Shown here: positions 8,069 to 16,172 of the stretch, in pieces
How the letters are laid out: each line of letters starts with the position of its first letter
Numbering within the stretch: the stretch's first letter is position 1
Source of the DNA: JAEXOD01 sp937930275
Lineage (GTDB): Bacteria; Bacteroidota; Ignavibacteria; Ignavibacteriales; Melioribacteraceae
Direction: 5' to 3'
NCBI GenBank assembly: GCA_036733965.1
Contig: DAIMZL010000068.1
Span: 1-16,186 of the forward strand
Length of the DNA stretch: 16,186 bases
Notes under the pieces: generated by a model
Databases searched by the model: none
What the model was told of the DNA's origin: nothing
What the model saw: the letters and a program-made list of their open reading frames with translations, nothing else
Program-made: the position numbers and the translations under genes

Positions 8069-8352
8069 AAGAAAAGGGAATAAAAAGTTTGGCAGATATA
8101 ATATTAGATTCTGCCGATATGGAAAAGATAAGAGAAGTAAGAATAAAATATAAAGTTGTAGAAGAGTTTTTATTGATTTTTCCTGAATTTGCGGACTATG
8201 TAGTACCTGTAAAATTAAACAAAAAGATTTTAAGTTTACGAGTTGAAAATTCAGTAATGCGACAAGAATTAAATTTAAGACAAGAAGCATTAAAAGAAAA
8301 AATAAATAAGTATTACAATAAAGAAGTAGTAAGTTCAATTAAATTTGTTTAG
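8065..8352 (+). CDS. DUF721 / DciA-like protein
   Basis: This 95-residue protein belongs to the DUF721 family, which includes DciA, a protein that interacts with and helps load the replicative helicase DnaB in bacteria lacking DnaC or DnaI. The diagnostic part is the C-terminal LSLRVENSVMRQEL (about 56-69) followed by a helix and VSSIKFV. The family usually has W where M65 stands (AWRQEL). The start is TTG at 8065, whose last two bases are part of the recF TGA. An in-frame TAG at 8056-8058 rules out any earlier start, and the next alternatives would cut into the conserved N-terminal helix. It is a minimal version, essentially only the domain. Its place between recF and gyrB is the usual one in this bacterial group. 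The link to helicase loading is inferred from the family. Confidence 0.85.
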   Translation: MKEKGIKSLADIILDSADMEKIREVRIKYKVVEEFLLIFPEFADYVVPVKLNKKILSLRVENSVMRQELNLRQEALKEKINKYYNKEVVSSIKFV

Positions 8353-8360
8353 AAATAAAT

Positions 8361-8366
8361 AGGGAG
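8361..8366 (+). promoter_or_regulatory. Ribosome binding site fixing the GTG start of gyrB
   Basis: AGGGAG lies 8 bases before GTG 8375. A stop codon in the gyrB frame at 8360-8362 prevents an earlier start, and the first internal ATG falls inside the conserved VRMRPAM motif. The GTG is therefore the credible start. Confidence 0.75.
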
Positions 8367-8374
8367 AAAATAAG

Positions 8375-10327
8375 GTGGTAGCCAATAGTTCCAACAACTA
8401 TACCGCAAAAAACATTAACGTATTAAAGGGACTTGAAGCCGTAAGGATGAGACCCGCCATGTATATTGGGGATGTAGGTTCAAGGGGTTTACATCACCTT
8501 GTTAACGAGGTAGTAGATAATAGTATAGATGAATGCTTAGGCGGATATAATGATTATGTTCTTGTTAAAATAAACAAAGACGGAAGTGTATCAGTTTTAG
8601 ATAGAGGGCGAGGTATTCCGGTAGATATGCACCCGGAAGAAAACAGGTCGGCTCTTGAAGTTGTAATGACTGTTTTACACGCAGGAGGAAAATTTGATAA
8701 AGATAGTTATAAGGTCTCCGGCGGTTTGCACGGTGTGGGTGTATCGGTTGTTAATGCTTTATCCGAATGGTTAATTGTCGAAGTTAAACGTGACGGTAAA
8801 GTTTATCAACAAGAATATGAACGCGGAGTTCCGAAATATCCGGTAAAAGAAATTGGTAAATGTAAACCGAATGAAACCGGAACTACGGTAACCTTTTTAC
8901 CGGACAGCGAAATATTTAAATCGACAAAATTTAAATTTGAAACTCTTGCCGAAAGAATGATGGAATTAGCTTATCTTAATAAAAATATTACTATTGAAAT
9001 TAAAGATGAGCTTGAAGGTGAAGAAGCTATTTATCATTTTAAAGGCGGTTTAGTTGAATTTGTAAAATATTTGGACGAAAACAGAGAATCGTTACATAAG
9101 CCGATTTATATTGAAGGCGAAAAAGAAAATACGCCGGTAGAAATTTCGTTTGAATATAACAGTCAGTACAGCGAAAACGTTTTTAGCTATGTTAATAATA
9201 TTAACACACACGAAGGCGGAACGCACTTAGTAGGTTTTAGAACTGCATTAACAAGAACGTTAAACACGTATGCATCTAAAAATAACTTAGTTAAAGAAAA
9301 TTCAAAAATATCGTTAACCGGTGAAGATTTTAGAGAAGGTTTAACTGCCGTAATAAGCGTAAAAGTTGCCGAACCGCAATTTGAAGGACAGACTAAAACT
9401 AAATTAGGCAATGGTGAAGTTAAATCGATTGTTGAATCGATTGTAGGTGAAAAACTTGCCGAATATTTGGAAGAAAACCCAGGTGTCGGTAAAAAAATTA
9501 TCGAAAAATGCTTAAAATCTGCAGAAGCAAGAGAAGCCGCTAAAAAAGCCCGTGAATTTGTAAGACGTAAAAATGCATTAGATACAATGCGTTTACCCGG
9601 TAAACTTGCGGATTGTTCTATAAACGATCCCGAACATTGCGAAATGTATATAGTGGAAGGGGATTCTGCAGGCGGTAGTGCTAAACAAGGAAGAGACAGA
9701 AGATTTCAGGCAATATTACCGTTACGCGGTAAAATATTGAATGTGGAAAAATCGAAGTTAAATAAAATTTTGGAAAATAACGAAATTAAAGCAATAATTT
9801 CTGCATTGGGTACCGGAATTGCAGAGGATTTTAACGGGGATAAATCACGTTACGGCAAAGTTATAATTATGACCGATGCGGACGTGGACGGAAGCCATAT
9901 TAGAACTTTACTTTTAACTTTCTTTTACAGATATATGCAAGATTTAATTAATCAAGGCAAGGTTTATATTGCTCAGCCGCCTTTATATAAAATTAAAAAA
10001 GGGAAAGAAGAATTTTATGCGTATGACGAAGACGAACGTGATAAAATTTTAAAAAGATTTAAATCAACTACGGAAGAAAAAGAAGAAGTTGACGAAACCG
10101 GAGCACCAAAAGGGGTTGTAATTTCACGATATAAAGGTTTGGGAGAAATGAACCCCGAACAATTATGGGATACAACCATGAATCCGGAAACACGTACAAT
10201 ATTGCAAGTAAATTTAGAAAGTGCTGCACGAGCAGATAAAATATTTGAAACACTTATGGGTGATGCTGTAGAACCGCGTCGAGAATTTATCGAAAAGCAC
10301 GCTAAATATGCAAAATTAGATATATAA
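8375..10327 (+). CDS. gyrB: DNA gyrase subunit B
   Basis: This is the ATPase subunit of gyrase, which with GyrA introduces negative supercoils. Its 650 residues match the short form typical of GyrB without the large enterobacterial insertion. The GHKL ATPase domain has catalytic Glu45 and Asn49 in NEVVDNSIDE, Asp76 in DRGRGIP, the GGLHGVGVSVVNALS lid region and the QTK loop (Lys341). The TOPRIM domain has EGDSAGG (Glu428) and the metal-binding DADVDGSH (Asp501, Asp503). The C-terminus RYKGLGEMNPEQLWDTTMNP (585-604) is the conserved gyrase tail. ParE is the main alternative, but adjacency to gyrA, the replication-operon context and the strong GyrB signatures favour GyrB. The gene begins with GTG and is followed 35 bases later by gyrA. 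Confidence 0.97.
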   Translation: MVANSSNNYTAKNINVLKGLEAVRMRPAMYIGDVGSRGLHHLVNEVVDNSIDECLGGYNDYVLVKINKDGSVSVLDRGRGIPVDMHPEENRSALEVVMTVLHAGGKFDKDSYKVSGGLHGVGVSVVNALSEWLIVEVKRDGKVYQQEYERGVPKYPVKEIGKCKPNETGTTVTFLPDSEIFKSTKFKFETLAERMMELAYLNKNITIEIKDELEGEEAIYHFKGGLVEFVKYLDENRESLHKPIYIEGEKENTPVEISFEYNSQYSENVFSYVNNINTHEGGTHLVGFRTALTRTLNTYASKNNLVKENSKISLTGEDFREGLTAVISVKVAEPQFEGQTKTKLGNGEVKSIVESIVGEKLAEYLEENPGVGKKIIEKCLKSAEAREAAKKAREFVRRKNALDTMRLPGKLADCSINDPEHCEMYIVEGDSAGGSAKQGRDRRFQAILPLRGKILNVEKSKLNKILENNEIKAIISALGTGIAEDFNGDKSRYGKVIIMTDADVDGSHIRTLLLTFFYRYMQDLINQGKVYIAQPPLYKIKKGKEEFYAYDEDERDKILKRFKSTTEEKEEVDETGAPKGVVISRYKGLGEMNPEQLWDTTMNPETRTILQVNLESAARADKIFETLMGDAVEPRREFIEKHAKYAKLDI

Positions 10328-10362
10328 TTAAGATTTTAAGAGAATTTAAGAGTTAATAAATT

Positions 10363-12810
10363 ATGCCAACAATATTTGAAAAAGTAGTTCCCGTATCAAT
10401 AGAAGACGAGATGAAATCATCGTATATAGACTATGCGATGAGTGTAATTGTTGCACGTGCGTTACCGGATGTTAGGGATGGATTAAAACCCGTTCATAGA
10501 AGAATTTTATTCGGTATGTACGATTTAGGAATGTTACATACTAAACCGTATAAAAAGTCTGCAAGAATTGTGGGTGAAGTGCTTGGTAAGTATCACCCGC
10601 ACGGAGATACTGCCGTATATGATTCAATGGTACGTATGGTACAAGATTTTTCCTTGCGATATCCTTTAATTGACGGACAAGGTAACTTTGGAAGTATAGA
10701 CGGAGACGGTGCAGCGGCAATGCGTTATACCGAAGCTCGTTTAGCGCGTCTTGCAGATGAAATGTTAAGAGATTTAGATAAAAACACGGTTGATTTTATT
10801 CCCAACTTTGATGATAGTTTGCAGGAACCGAGTGTATTACCTGCTTATTTACCTAATTTGCTTGTAAACGGCGCAAGCGGTATTGCCGTAGGTATGGCTA
10901 CTAATATTCCCCCTCACAACTTAGGTGAAGTTGTTGACGGTTTAGTTGCTTTAATTGATGCTCCGGAGATTACCTCTGAAGGATTAATGAAGTATGTTAA
11001 AGCACCCGACTTTCCCACTGCGGGAATAATTTTTGGATACGAAGGAGTTAAAGAAGCCTATTTAACGGGACGCGGAAAAATTATTGTACGTGCCCGCGCA
11101 AATGTTGAAATACAGAAAAATGACAGAGAAAATATAGTTGTAACCGAATTACCTTATCAGGTAAATAAGGCTAATTTAATTGAAAAAATTGCAGAATTGG
11201 TACACGAAGGAAAAATTACAGATATATCCAATATTCGTGACGAAAGCGATAGAGACGGAATGCGCATTGTAATTGAAACAAAAAGAGACGCACAACCGGA
11301 TGTAATATTAAACCAATTGTTTAAACATACACAAATGCAAATTACTTTTGGCGTTATTAACTTAGCTTTAGTTAACGGAATACCTAAAGTATTAACATTA
11401 AAAGAGATGATGCATTATTTCTTATTGCATAGAATGGATGTGTTAATACGCAGAACAAAATTTGAATTGGATGCTGCCGAAAAGCGTGCTCATATTTTGG
11501 AAGGTTACATTATTGCTTTGGATAATATTGACGAAGTTATCGAAACTATTAAAAAATCCAAAGATGTTGAAACCGCAAAACTTAATTTAATGCGTAAATT
11601 TAAACTATCCGAAATACAGGCAAAAGCAATTTTGGATATGCGTTTACAAAGATTAACAGGTTTAGAACGCAAAAAAATTGAAGACGAATATAGAGAAGTT
11701 ATTCAATTAATTGAAAAATTACGAGGAATTTTGGCAAGCGAAGCAAAACGTAATTTAATTATAAAAGAAGAATTACTTGCAATAAAAACACGTTACGGCG
11801 ATAAAAGAAGAACCGAAATTATTTATGATTTCAAAGAATTTTCGTTAGAAGATATTATTGCAAACGAAGATGTTGTTGTAACAATAAGCCATAAAGGATT
11901 TATTAAAAGATTTCCCGTAAGCGGTTATAGACGCCAAAACAGAGGCGGTAAAGGAGTAACCGGAGCCGGAACAAAAGATGAAGATTTTATAGAACATATG
12001 TTTATTGCGGCTACTCATCATTATATTTTATTCTTTACCGATAAAGGAAAAGTATATTCGCTAAAAGTACATGAAGTGCCCGATACGGGAAGAGCGAGCC
12101 GAGGACGAGCTATACAAAACTTAATTGAAAAAGAAAAAGACGAAAAAATAACGGCATTCCTTTCAATTAAAGATTTTGCCGATGATAAATATGCTATAAT
12201 GGTAACCGAACAAGGTACTATCAAAAAAACAGTGCTTTCGGCTTATTCCAACATTAGGAAAGGGGGTATTATAGCTATTAACATAAATGAAGGAGATAGC
12301 TTAATAGAAGTAGGAATTAGCGAAGGAAACAATGATATTGTGATTGGTACATCCAACGGTATGGCAATTCGCTTTAACGAAAAAGATGTAAGAGATATGG
12401 GACGTACAGCGACCGGCGTTAAAGGTATTACTCTTGAAGCCGAAGATAAAGTAATAGGTTCTATTGTAGTAAAACGTGAATCCACTTTATTAGTTGTTAC
12501 TGATAAAGGTTTTGGAAAGAGAAGCGAATTAAGCGATTATAGAATTACACACCGTGGCGGTAAAGGTGTAATTACTATTAAAACGGGTGATAAAACCGGT
12601 AACTTAATTGCAATGAAAGAAGTTAATGATAACGATGAATTTGTTGTAATGACGGTACAAGGAATGGTAATACGTCAAGGAGTTGCCGAAATGCGTGTTA
12701 TGGGTAGAAATACTCAAGGTGTTAGAGTTATTAAATTAAATGAAGGGGATTCCATTGCTGATTTAGCAAAAATAATTCCTGATGAAGATAACGCCGGAAC
12801 TGAAGAATAA
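10363..12810 (+). CDS. gyrA: DNA gyrase subunit A
   Basis: This is the cleavage and DNA-wrapping subunit of gyrase, 815 residues. The winged-helix region carries the catalytic Tyr122 in AAMRYTEARLA, the same number as in E. coli. The quinolone-contact loop HPHGDTAVYD (78-87) has Thr83 and Asp87. Thr at 83 is the natural residue in some bacteria such as Pseudomonas, so it is not by itself a resistance mutation. The C-terminal pinwheel domain (about 500-800) has the GyrA box QNRGGKG (525-531), which supports GyrA over ParC. Further blade motifs are RASRGRAIQN, IRKGGI, GRTATGVKG, HRGGKGV and GRNTQGVR. The tail is acidic. The ribosome site is weak: AAGAG at 10348-10352, part of a tandem TTTAAGAG repeat (10335-10342 and 10345-10352), suggesting dependence on translation from gyrB. 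Confidence 0.97.
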   Translation: MPTIFEKVVPVSIEDEMKSSYIDYAMSVIVARALPDVRDGLKPVHRRILFGMYDLGMLHTKPYKKSARIVGEVLGKYHPHGDTAVYDSMVRMVQDFSLRYPLIDGQGNFGSIDGDGAAAMRYTEARLARLADEMLRDLDKNTVDFIPNFDDSLQEPSVLPAYLPNLLVNGASGIAVGMATNIPPHNLGEVVDGLVALIDAPEITSEGLMKYVKAPDFPTAGIIFGYEGVKEAYLTGRGKIIVRARANVEIQKNDRENIVVTELPYQVNKANLIEKIAELVHEGKITDISNIRDESDRDGMRIVIETKRDAQPDVILNQLFKHTQMQITFGVINLALVNGIPKVLTLKEMMHYFLLHRMDVLIRRTKFELDAAEKRAHILEGYIIALDNIDEVIETIKKSKDVETAKLNLMRKFKLSEIQAKAILDMRLQRLTGLERKKIEDEYREVIQLIEKLRGILASEAKRNLIIKEELLAIKTRYGDKRRTEIIYDFKEFSLEDIIANEDVVVTISHKGFIKRFPVSGYRRQNRGGKGVTGAGTKDEDFIEHMFIAATHHYILFFTDKGKVYSLKVHEVPDTGRASRGRAIQNLIEKEKDEKITAFLSIKDFADDKYAIMVTEQGTIKKTVLSAYSNIRKGGIIAININEGDSLIEVGISEGNNDIVIGTSNGMAIRFNEKDVRDMGRTATGVKGITLEAEDKVIGSIVVKRESTLLVVTDKGFGKRSELSDYRITHRGGKGVITIKTGDKTGNLIAMKEVNDNDEFVVMTVQGMVIRQGVAEMRVMGRNTQGVRVIKLNEGDSIADLAKIIPDEDNAGTEE

Positions 12811-12841
12811 AAACATACGGACAAAATAAATTGGTGACAAA

Positions 12842-14026
12842 ATGCATAACGAAAAAGTAAGTTTTGATACAAAGTGTGTTCATGCCGGAATAGGTGAATA
12901 TGAATTTAGACCGGTAGTACCCCCTATTTATCAAACATCAACATTTAAATTTGAAAGTGCCGACCAAGGTGCGGCAATATTTAAAGGCGAAGAAGCCGGT
13001 TATATTTACACAAGAATGAAGAACCCTACTATTGAAGCAATGGAAAATGCTGTTGCAGATTTGGAAGGCGGGTACAAAGCTTTAGGCTGCGCAAGCGGAA
13101 TGGGGGCAATTAGTACTGTTTTTACAACATTACTAAAAGCCGGTGACCATGTAGTTTGTTCGAAAGCTTTATACGGACCGACAACAACATTGCTTGCAAC
13201 TATTTTTACTAAGTTTAATATTGAAGTATCTTTTGTTGATACAAATATTATTACCGAAGTTGAAAAAGCTGTTAAACAAAACACAAAAGTAATTTATATC
13301 GAAACTCCCGGTAACCCGACTTTGGCTATATCGGATGTTGAAAAATGTGCCGAAATTGCACATAAGAACGGTGCATTATTAGTTGTAGATAATACTTTTA
13401 TGAGCCCGGCTTTACAGCAACCGTTAAAATTAGGCGCCGATATTGTGTTACATAGTATGACCAAATTTTTAAATGGTCACGCAGATGTAGTTGCCGGTAT
13501 TATTGTTGCTAAAACTGAAGAACTTTACGGCAACTTAAGAAAATGCTTAAACCAAATGGGCGGAGTTATTGATCCTTTTAACTCGTTCTTAGTACATAGA
13601 GGATTAAAAACTTTATCTCTAAGAATTGAAAAACATTGCGCTAATGCTCAAAAAATAGCTGAGTTTTTAGAAGCTCATCCAAAAGTAGAAAGAGTGTTTT
13701 TCCCCGGATTAAAAAGTCATCCCGAGTATGAAGTTGGTTTAAAGCAACACAAAGGTCCAGGCGGAATGATAACTTTTGTACTAAAAGGCGGTTTTAATGC
13801 CGGAAAAGTTGTAATGGATAACGTAAAACTTGCTCAGTTAGCCGTTAGTTTAGGCGGTGTTGAAACATTAATTCAACATCCGGCAAGCATGACGCACTTA
13901 AGCATGGGTGCTAAAGCACGTGCAGAAGCAGGTATTACAGAAGGTCTTGTACGCCTTAGTGTAGGTATTGAAAACGTAAACGATATTATTGCTGATTTAG
14001 AAGACGCTTTTTCAAATATTGATTAA
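12842..14026 (+). CDS. PLP-dependent Cys/Met metabolism enzyme (methionine gamma-lyase / cystathionine gamma-lyase or -synthase type)
   Basis: This 394-residue fold-type I PLP enzyme acts on sulfur amino acids in the cytoplasm. The PLP Schiff-base lysine is Lys208 in SMTKFLNGHADVVAG. Asp183 in VVDNTF pairs with the PLP ring nitrogen. Tyr56/Arg58 in YTRMKNPT reach the partner subunit's phosphate, Tyr111 stacks on PLP, and Arg371 in GLVRLSVG binds the substrate carboxylate. The C-terminal half (AVSLGGVETLIQHPASMTH) looks most like methionine gamma-lyases. However, the Cys that marks characterised lyases (Cys116 of P. putida) is Pro113 here, and their Lys240-Asp241 pair is Asn237-Gln238. Cystathionine gamma-lyase, gamma-synthase or O-acylhomoserine sulfhydrylase activity therefore remains possible. 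GGTGA (12833-12837) precedes the ATG, 31 bases after gyrA, so it is probably the last gene of the gyrase operon. Confidence 0.9.
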   Translation: MHNEKVSFDTKCVHAGIGEYEFRPVVPPIYQTSTFKFESADQGAAIFKGEEAGYIYTRMKNPTIEAMENAVADLEGGYKALGCASGMGAISTVFTTLLKAGDHVVCSKALYGPTTTLLATIFTKFNIEVSFVDTNIITEVEKAVKQNTKVIYIETPGNPTLAISDVEKCAEIAHKNGALLVVDNTFMSPALQQPLKLGADIVLHSMTKFLNGHADVVAGIIVAKTEELYGNLRKCLNQMGGVIDPFNSFLVHRGLKTLSLRIEKHCANAQKIAEFLEAHPKVERVFFPGLKSHPEYEVGLKQHKGPGGMITFVLKGGFNAGKVVMDNVKLAQLAVSLGGVETLIQHPASMTHLSMGAKARAEAGITEGLVRLSVGIENVNDIIADLEDAFSNID

Positions 14027-14051
14027 TAATATTAATTGGATTGAATTATTC

Positions 14052-14083
14052 AAAAAAACCGCTTAAATTTAAGCGGTTTTTTT
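14052..14083 (+). terminator. Rho-independent terminator of the dnaN-gyrA-PLP gene run
   Basis: A perfect 32-base palindrome has stem CCGCTT (14059-14064) and AAGCGG (14071-14076), with AAATTT between, flanked by seven As and seven Ts. The T-run follows the stem on the plus strand. Symmetry would let it act on the minus strand too, though no minus-strand gene ends here. It lies 25 bases after the stop of the PLP gene and is the first strong terminator downstream of dnaN. Confidence 0.9.
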
Positions 14084-14110
14084 ATTTTAAATAGTTATTA
14101 GGGATAAATA

Positions 14111-16000
14111 ATGAAAAAATATTTAATCTTTGTTCTTTTCGTTTTTGGTATTAGCATAACGGCTCAAACAGAAAAATATTACATGCCGTTGGATGTAAAG
14201 GCTGCTTATGATAACGGTACGCGTAGCTACACAGGTAAACCGGGGGAAAATTATTTTATTAATAGTGCCAAGTACAATATAAATGTTACGATTGATCCAA
14301 AACAAGAAGATTTTACCGGTAGCGAAACAATACAATATAAAAATAACAGTAAAGATAGTTTAGACATAATGGTTTTTCGTTTGTACCAAGATTTTTATAC
14401 TAAAAATGCAATAAGAGATTGGCAGATACACCCTAAGACTATTCATAACGGTACTAACATTACCAAAATTGTAATTAACGGTGATGATTATTCAAAAGAA
14501 TTTGTAACAGGTAAGGTATATAAATCAGGGACAAATTTATTTGTAAAACTAAATAATAAAATAGCTCCTTCATCTACTTCTAAAGTTGAGATAGAATGGT
14601 CTTTTCCTTTACCGCAAACACAGCTTGTTAGAATGGGAAAATATGATTCAACAGCATATTTTATGGCATATTTTTATCCTCAAGTAGCAGTTTATGATGA
14701 TATTGACGGATGGGACGTAAATGATTACTCGGGGGCACAAGAGTTTTATAATGATATAAACAATTATAATGTAAAAGTAAAAGTGCCGAAGGATTTTTTA
14801 GTGTGGGGAACCGGAATTTTACAAAATCCGGATAAAATATTAAACGAGCCTTATTATTCAAGATTTATTGAAGCCCATAATTCGGATAAAATAATTAAAG
14901 TGATTGATACTATTGACGTAATTAACAAAGGGTTTACGAAAGGGGGAGATTATATAGAATGGAATTATATTGCCGAAAATATGCCCGATTTCGCTTTTGC
15001 CGTTAGTGATAAATATTTATGGGACGCAACAAGTTATTGCACTGATAAAAAATTAAATAGCAGAGTTTTTATTTCTTCGGTATATAAGCCGGAAAATGAA
15101 GGTTTTAAACCTGTTGCGGAAATAAGTAAAAAATCAATTGCGTTTTTTTCGGAACAAATTCCGGGTGTAAAATTCCCATATCCTTCATTAACGGTATTTA
15201 ACGGTTCCGGAGGTATGGAGTACCCCATGATGGTTAATGAAGGTGCATCGGCCGATGATTTTGCCGGAACGGTACATGTCACTTCGCACGAAATATTGCA
15301 TTCATATTTTCCTTTTTATATGGGGACAAATGAAAGAAAATATGCTTGGATGGATGAAGGTTTTGCAGTGGCATTACCATATAAAATACAAAAAGAGTTA
15401 GCTAACGGATATGAACCGGAAGAAAGAAATATAGCAAATTATAACAAAACTGCGGGCAAAGAGTTTGAAGTTCCTTTAATGATTTTAACCTCAAATTTAA
15501 AACCCAAACCATATCGTATGCATGCCTATATACGTAGTGCAACAGCATATGCCATGTTACGAGATTTACTTGGTGACGAAAAGTTTGATAATTGTTTAAA
15601 AGAATATATAAATAGGTGGCACGGTAAACATCCTATTCCTTTTGATTTCTTTTTTACTTTTGAAGACGTAGCAAAAGAAGAACTTGCGTGGTTTATAAAA
15701 CCATGGTTTTATGAACAAGGATATCCGGATTTGGGGATAAAAAGTGCGAAATTTGAAAACGGAGAAACAATAATTTCTGTTGAAAAAATCGGTAATTTCC
15801 CGGTTCCTGTTTATTTACAAATTAATTTAACAAACGGCAAAAAAATAGATATATATAACTCTGCAAAAGTTTGGAAAGACGGTAAAAATATTTTTGAAGT
15901 AAAAGTAAAAACAGAAGATGAATTTGCTTCAATATTGTTGGGGAATAAAAGAACACCTGACATTAATTTGAAAAATAACGAGTTTGTAATAAAAAAATAG
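14111..16000 (+). CDS. Secreted M1-family zinc metallopeptidase
   Basis: This 629-residue protein is probably an exported aminopeptidase-like enzyme of the M1 (gluzincin) family. A signal peptide spans about residues 1-19 (Lys-Lys, hydrophobic core, ITA|QT). An N-terminal beta domain (about 45-270, starting NINVTIDPKQEDFTGSETI) precedes the catalytic domain. The zinc site is HEILH (393-397) followed after 18 residues by Glu416 in MDEGFA, the classical HExxH-x18-E arrangement. GGMEY (367-371) stands where aminopeptidases have GAMEN, the exopeptidase substrate-binding motif, so the Asn and Ala are altered. Tyr473 in YIRSATAYAML is a candidate for the transition-state tyrosine. Substrate preference cannot be read from the sequence. 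TTAGGGA (14098-14104) serves as ribosome site. The gene stands just after a terminator, so it either has its own short-leader promoter or depends on read-through. Confidence 0.93.
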   Translation: MKKYLIFVLFVFGISITAQTEKYYMPLDVKAAYDNGTRSYTGKPGENYFINSAKYNINVTIDPKQEDFTGSETIQYKNNSKDSLDIMVFRLYQDFYTKNAIRDWQIHPKTIHNGTNITKIVINGDDYSKEFVTGKVYKSGTNLFVKLNNKIAPSSTSKVEIEWSFPLPQTQLVRMGKYDSTAYFMAYFYPQVAVYDDIDGWDVNDYSGAQEFYNDINNYNVKVKVPKDFLVWGTGILQNPDKILNEPYYSRFIEAHNSDKIIKVIDTIDVINKGFTKGGDYIEWNYIAENMPDFAFAVSDKYLWDATSYCTDKKLNSRVFISSVYKPENEGFKPVAEISKKSIAFFSEQIPGVKFPYPSLTVFNGSGGMEYPMMVNEGASADDFAGTVHVTSHEILHSYFPFYMGTNERKYAWMDEGFAVALPYKIQKELANGYEPEERNIANYNKTAGKEFEVPLMILTSNLKPKPYRMHAYIRSATAYAMLRDLLGDEKFDNCLKEYINRWHGKHPIPFDFFFTFEDVAKEELAWFIKPWFYEQGYPDLGIKSAKFENGETIISVEKIGNFPVPVYLQINLTNGKKIDIYNSAKVWKDGKNIFEVKVKTEDEFASILLGNKRTPDINLKNNEFVIKK

Positions 16001-16016
16001 GATGTGGTTTAGCCAA

Positions 16017-16061
16017 ATAGAGGCGACATCGGTTTTGGGGTTTATATATTCCTCGCTCTAT
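16017..16061. repeat. Imperfect inverted repeat ATAGAGgCG ... CGCTCTAT
   Basis: The left arm ATAGAGGCG (16017-16025) pairs with CGCTCTAT (16054-16061) apart from one extra G, enclosing 28 bases. The left arm continues into GCGACATC, and GATGT at 16001-16005 is complementary to ACATC at 16026-16030. It sits directly beside the next palindrome and seems part of the same composite intergenic element. Confidence 0.6.
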
Positions 16062-16063
16062 AG

Positions 16064-16083
16064 CCACTATTTAAAAATAGTGG
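16064..16083. repeat. Palindromic hairpin 1 of a paired element
   Basis: CCACTATT (16064-16071) and AATAGTGG (16076-16083) form a perfect 8-bp stem around TAAA. No T-run follows, so it is a poor terminator. Its right arm and flank ATAGTGGTAATT (16077-16088) recur inverted at hairpin 2. Confidence 0.85.
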
Positions 16084-16135
16084 TAATTAATAAGGGGAAT
16101 TAATAATAACTGCTATACTAAATATGTGTTTATTC

Positions 16136-16172
16136 AATTACCACTATCTTAAGATAGCGGGCGTTATTATTA
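16136..16172. repeat. Palindromic hairpin 2 with inverted copies of hairpin 1 flanks
   Basis: CCACTATC (16141-16148) and GATAGCGG (16153-16160) form an 8-bp stem around TTAA with one A/C mismatch, which becomes a G-U pair in RNA of the minus strand. AATTACCACTAT (16136-16147) is the exact reverse complement of 16077-16088. GTTATTATTA (16163-16172) is the exact reverse complement of 16101-16110. The two hairpins are therefore in opposite orientation about 55 bases apart, like paired REP units. No transposase gene is visible before the window ends. Confidence 0.8.

Noticed and set aside
8060..8338. Minus-strand 92-codon open frame opposite the DUF721 gene
   Set aside because: It lies wholly antisense to a recognised family gene, is made mostly of Leu and Phe as expected from the reverse of Lys/Glu-rich coding DNA, and has no ribosome site.
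10633..10640. Quinolone-resistance change at GyrA position 83 (Thr)
   Set aside because: The loop itself lies just upstream, at 10594-10623. Thr83 is the natural residue in several susceptible bacteria, and Asp87 is unchanged, so no resistance claim is justified.
12731..12934. Minus-strand small open frame across the gyrA end
   Set aside because: It overlaps two well-supported plus-strand genes and has low-complexity composition; treated as a chance frame.
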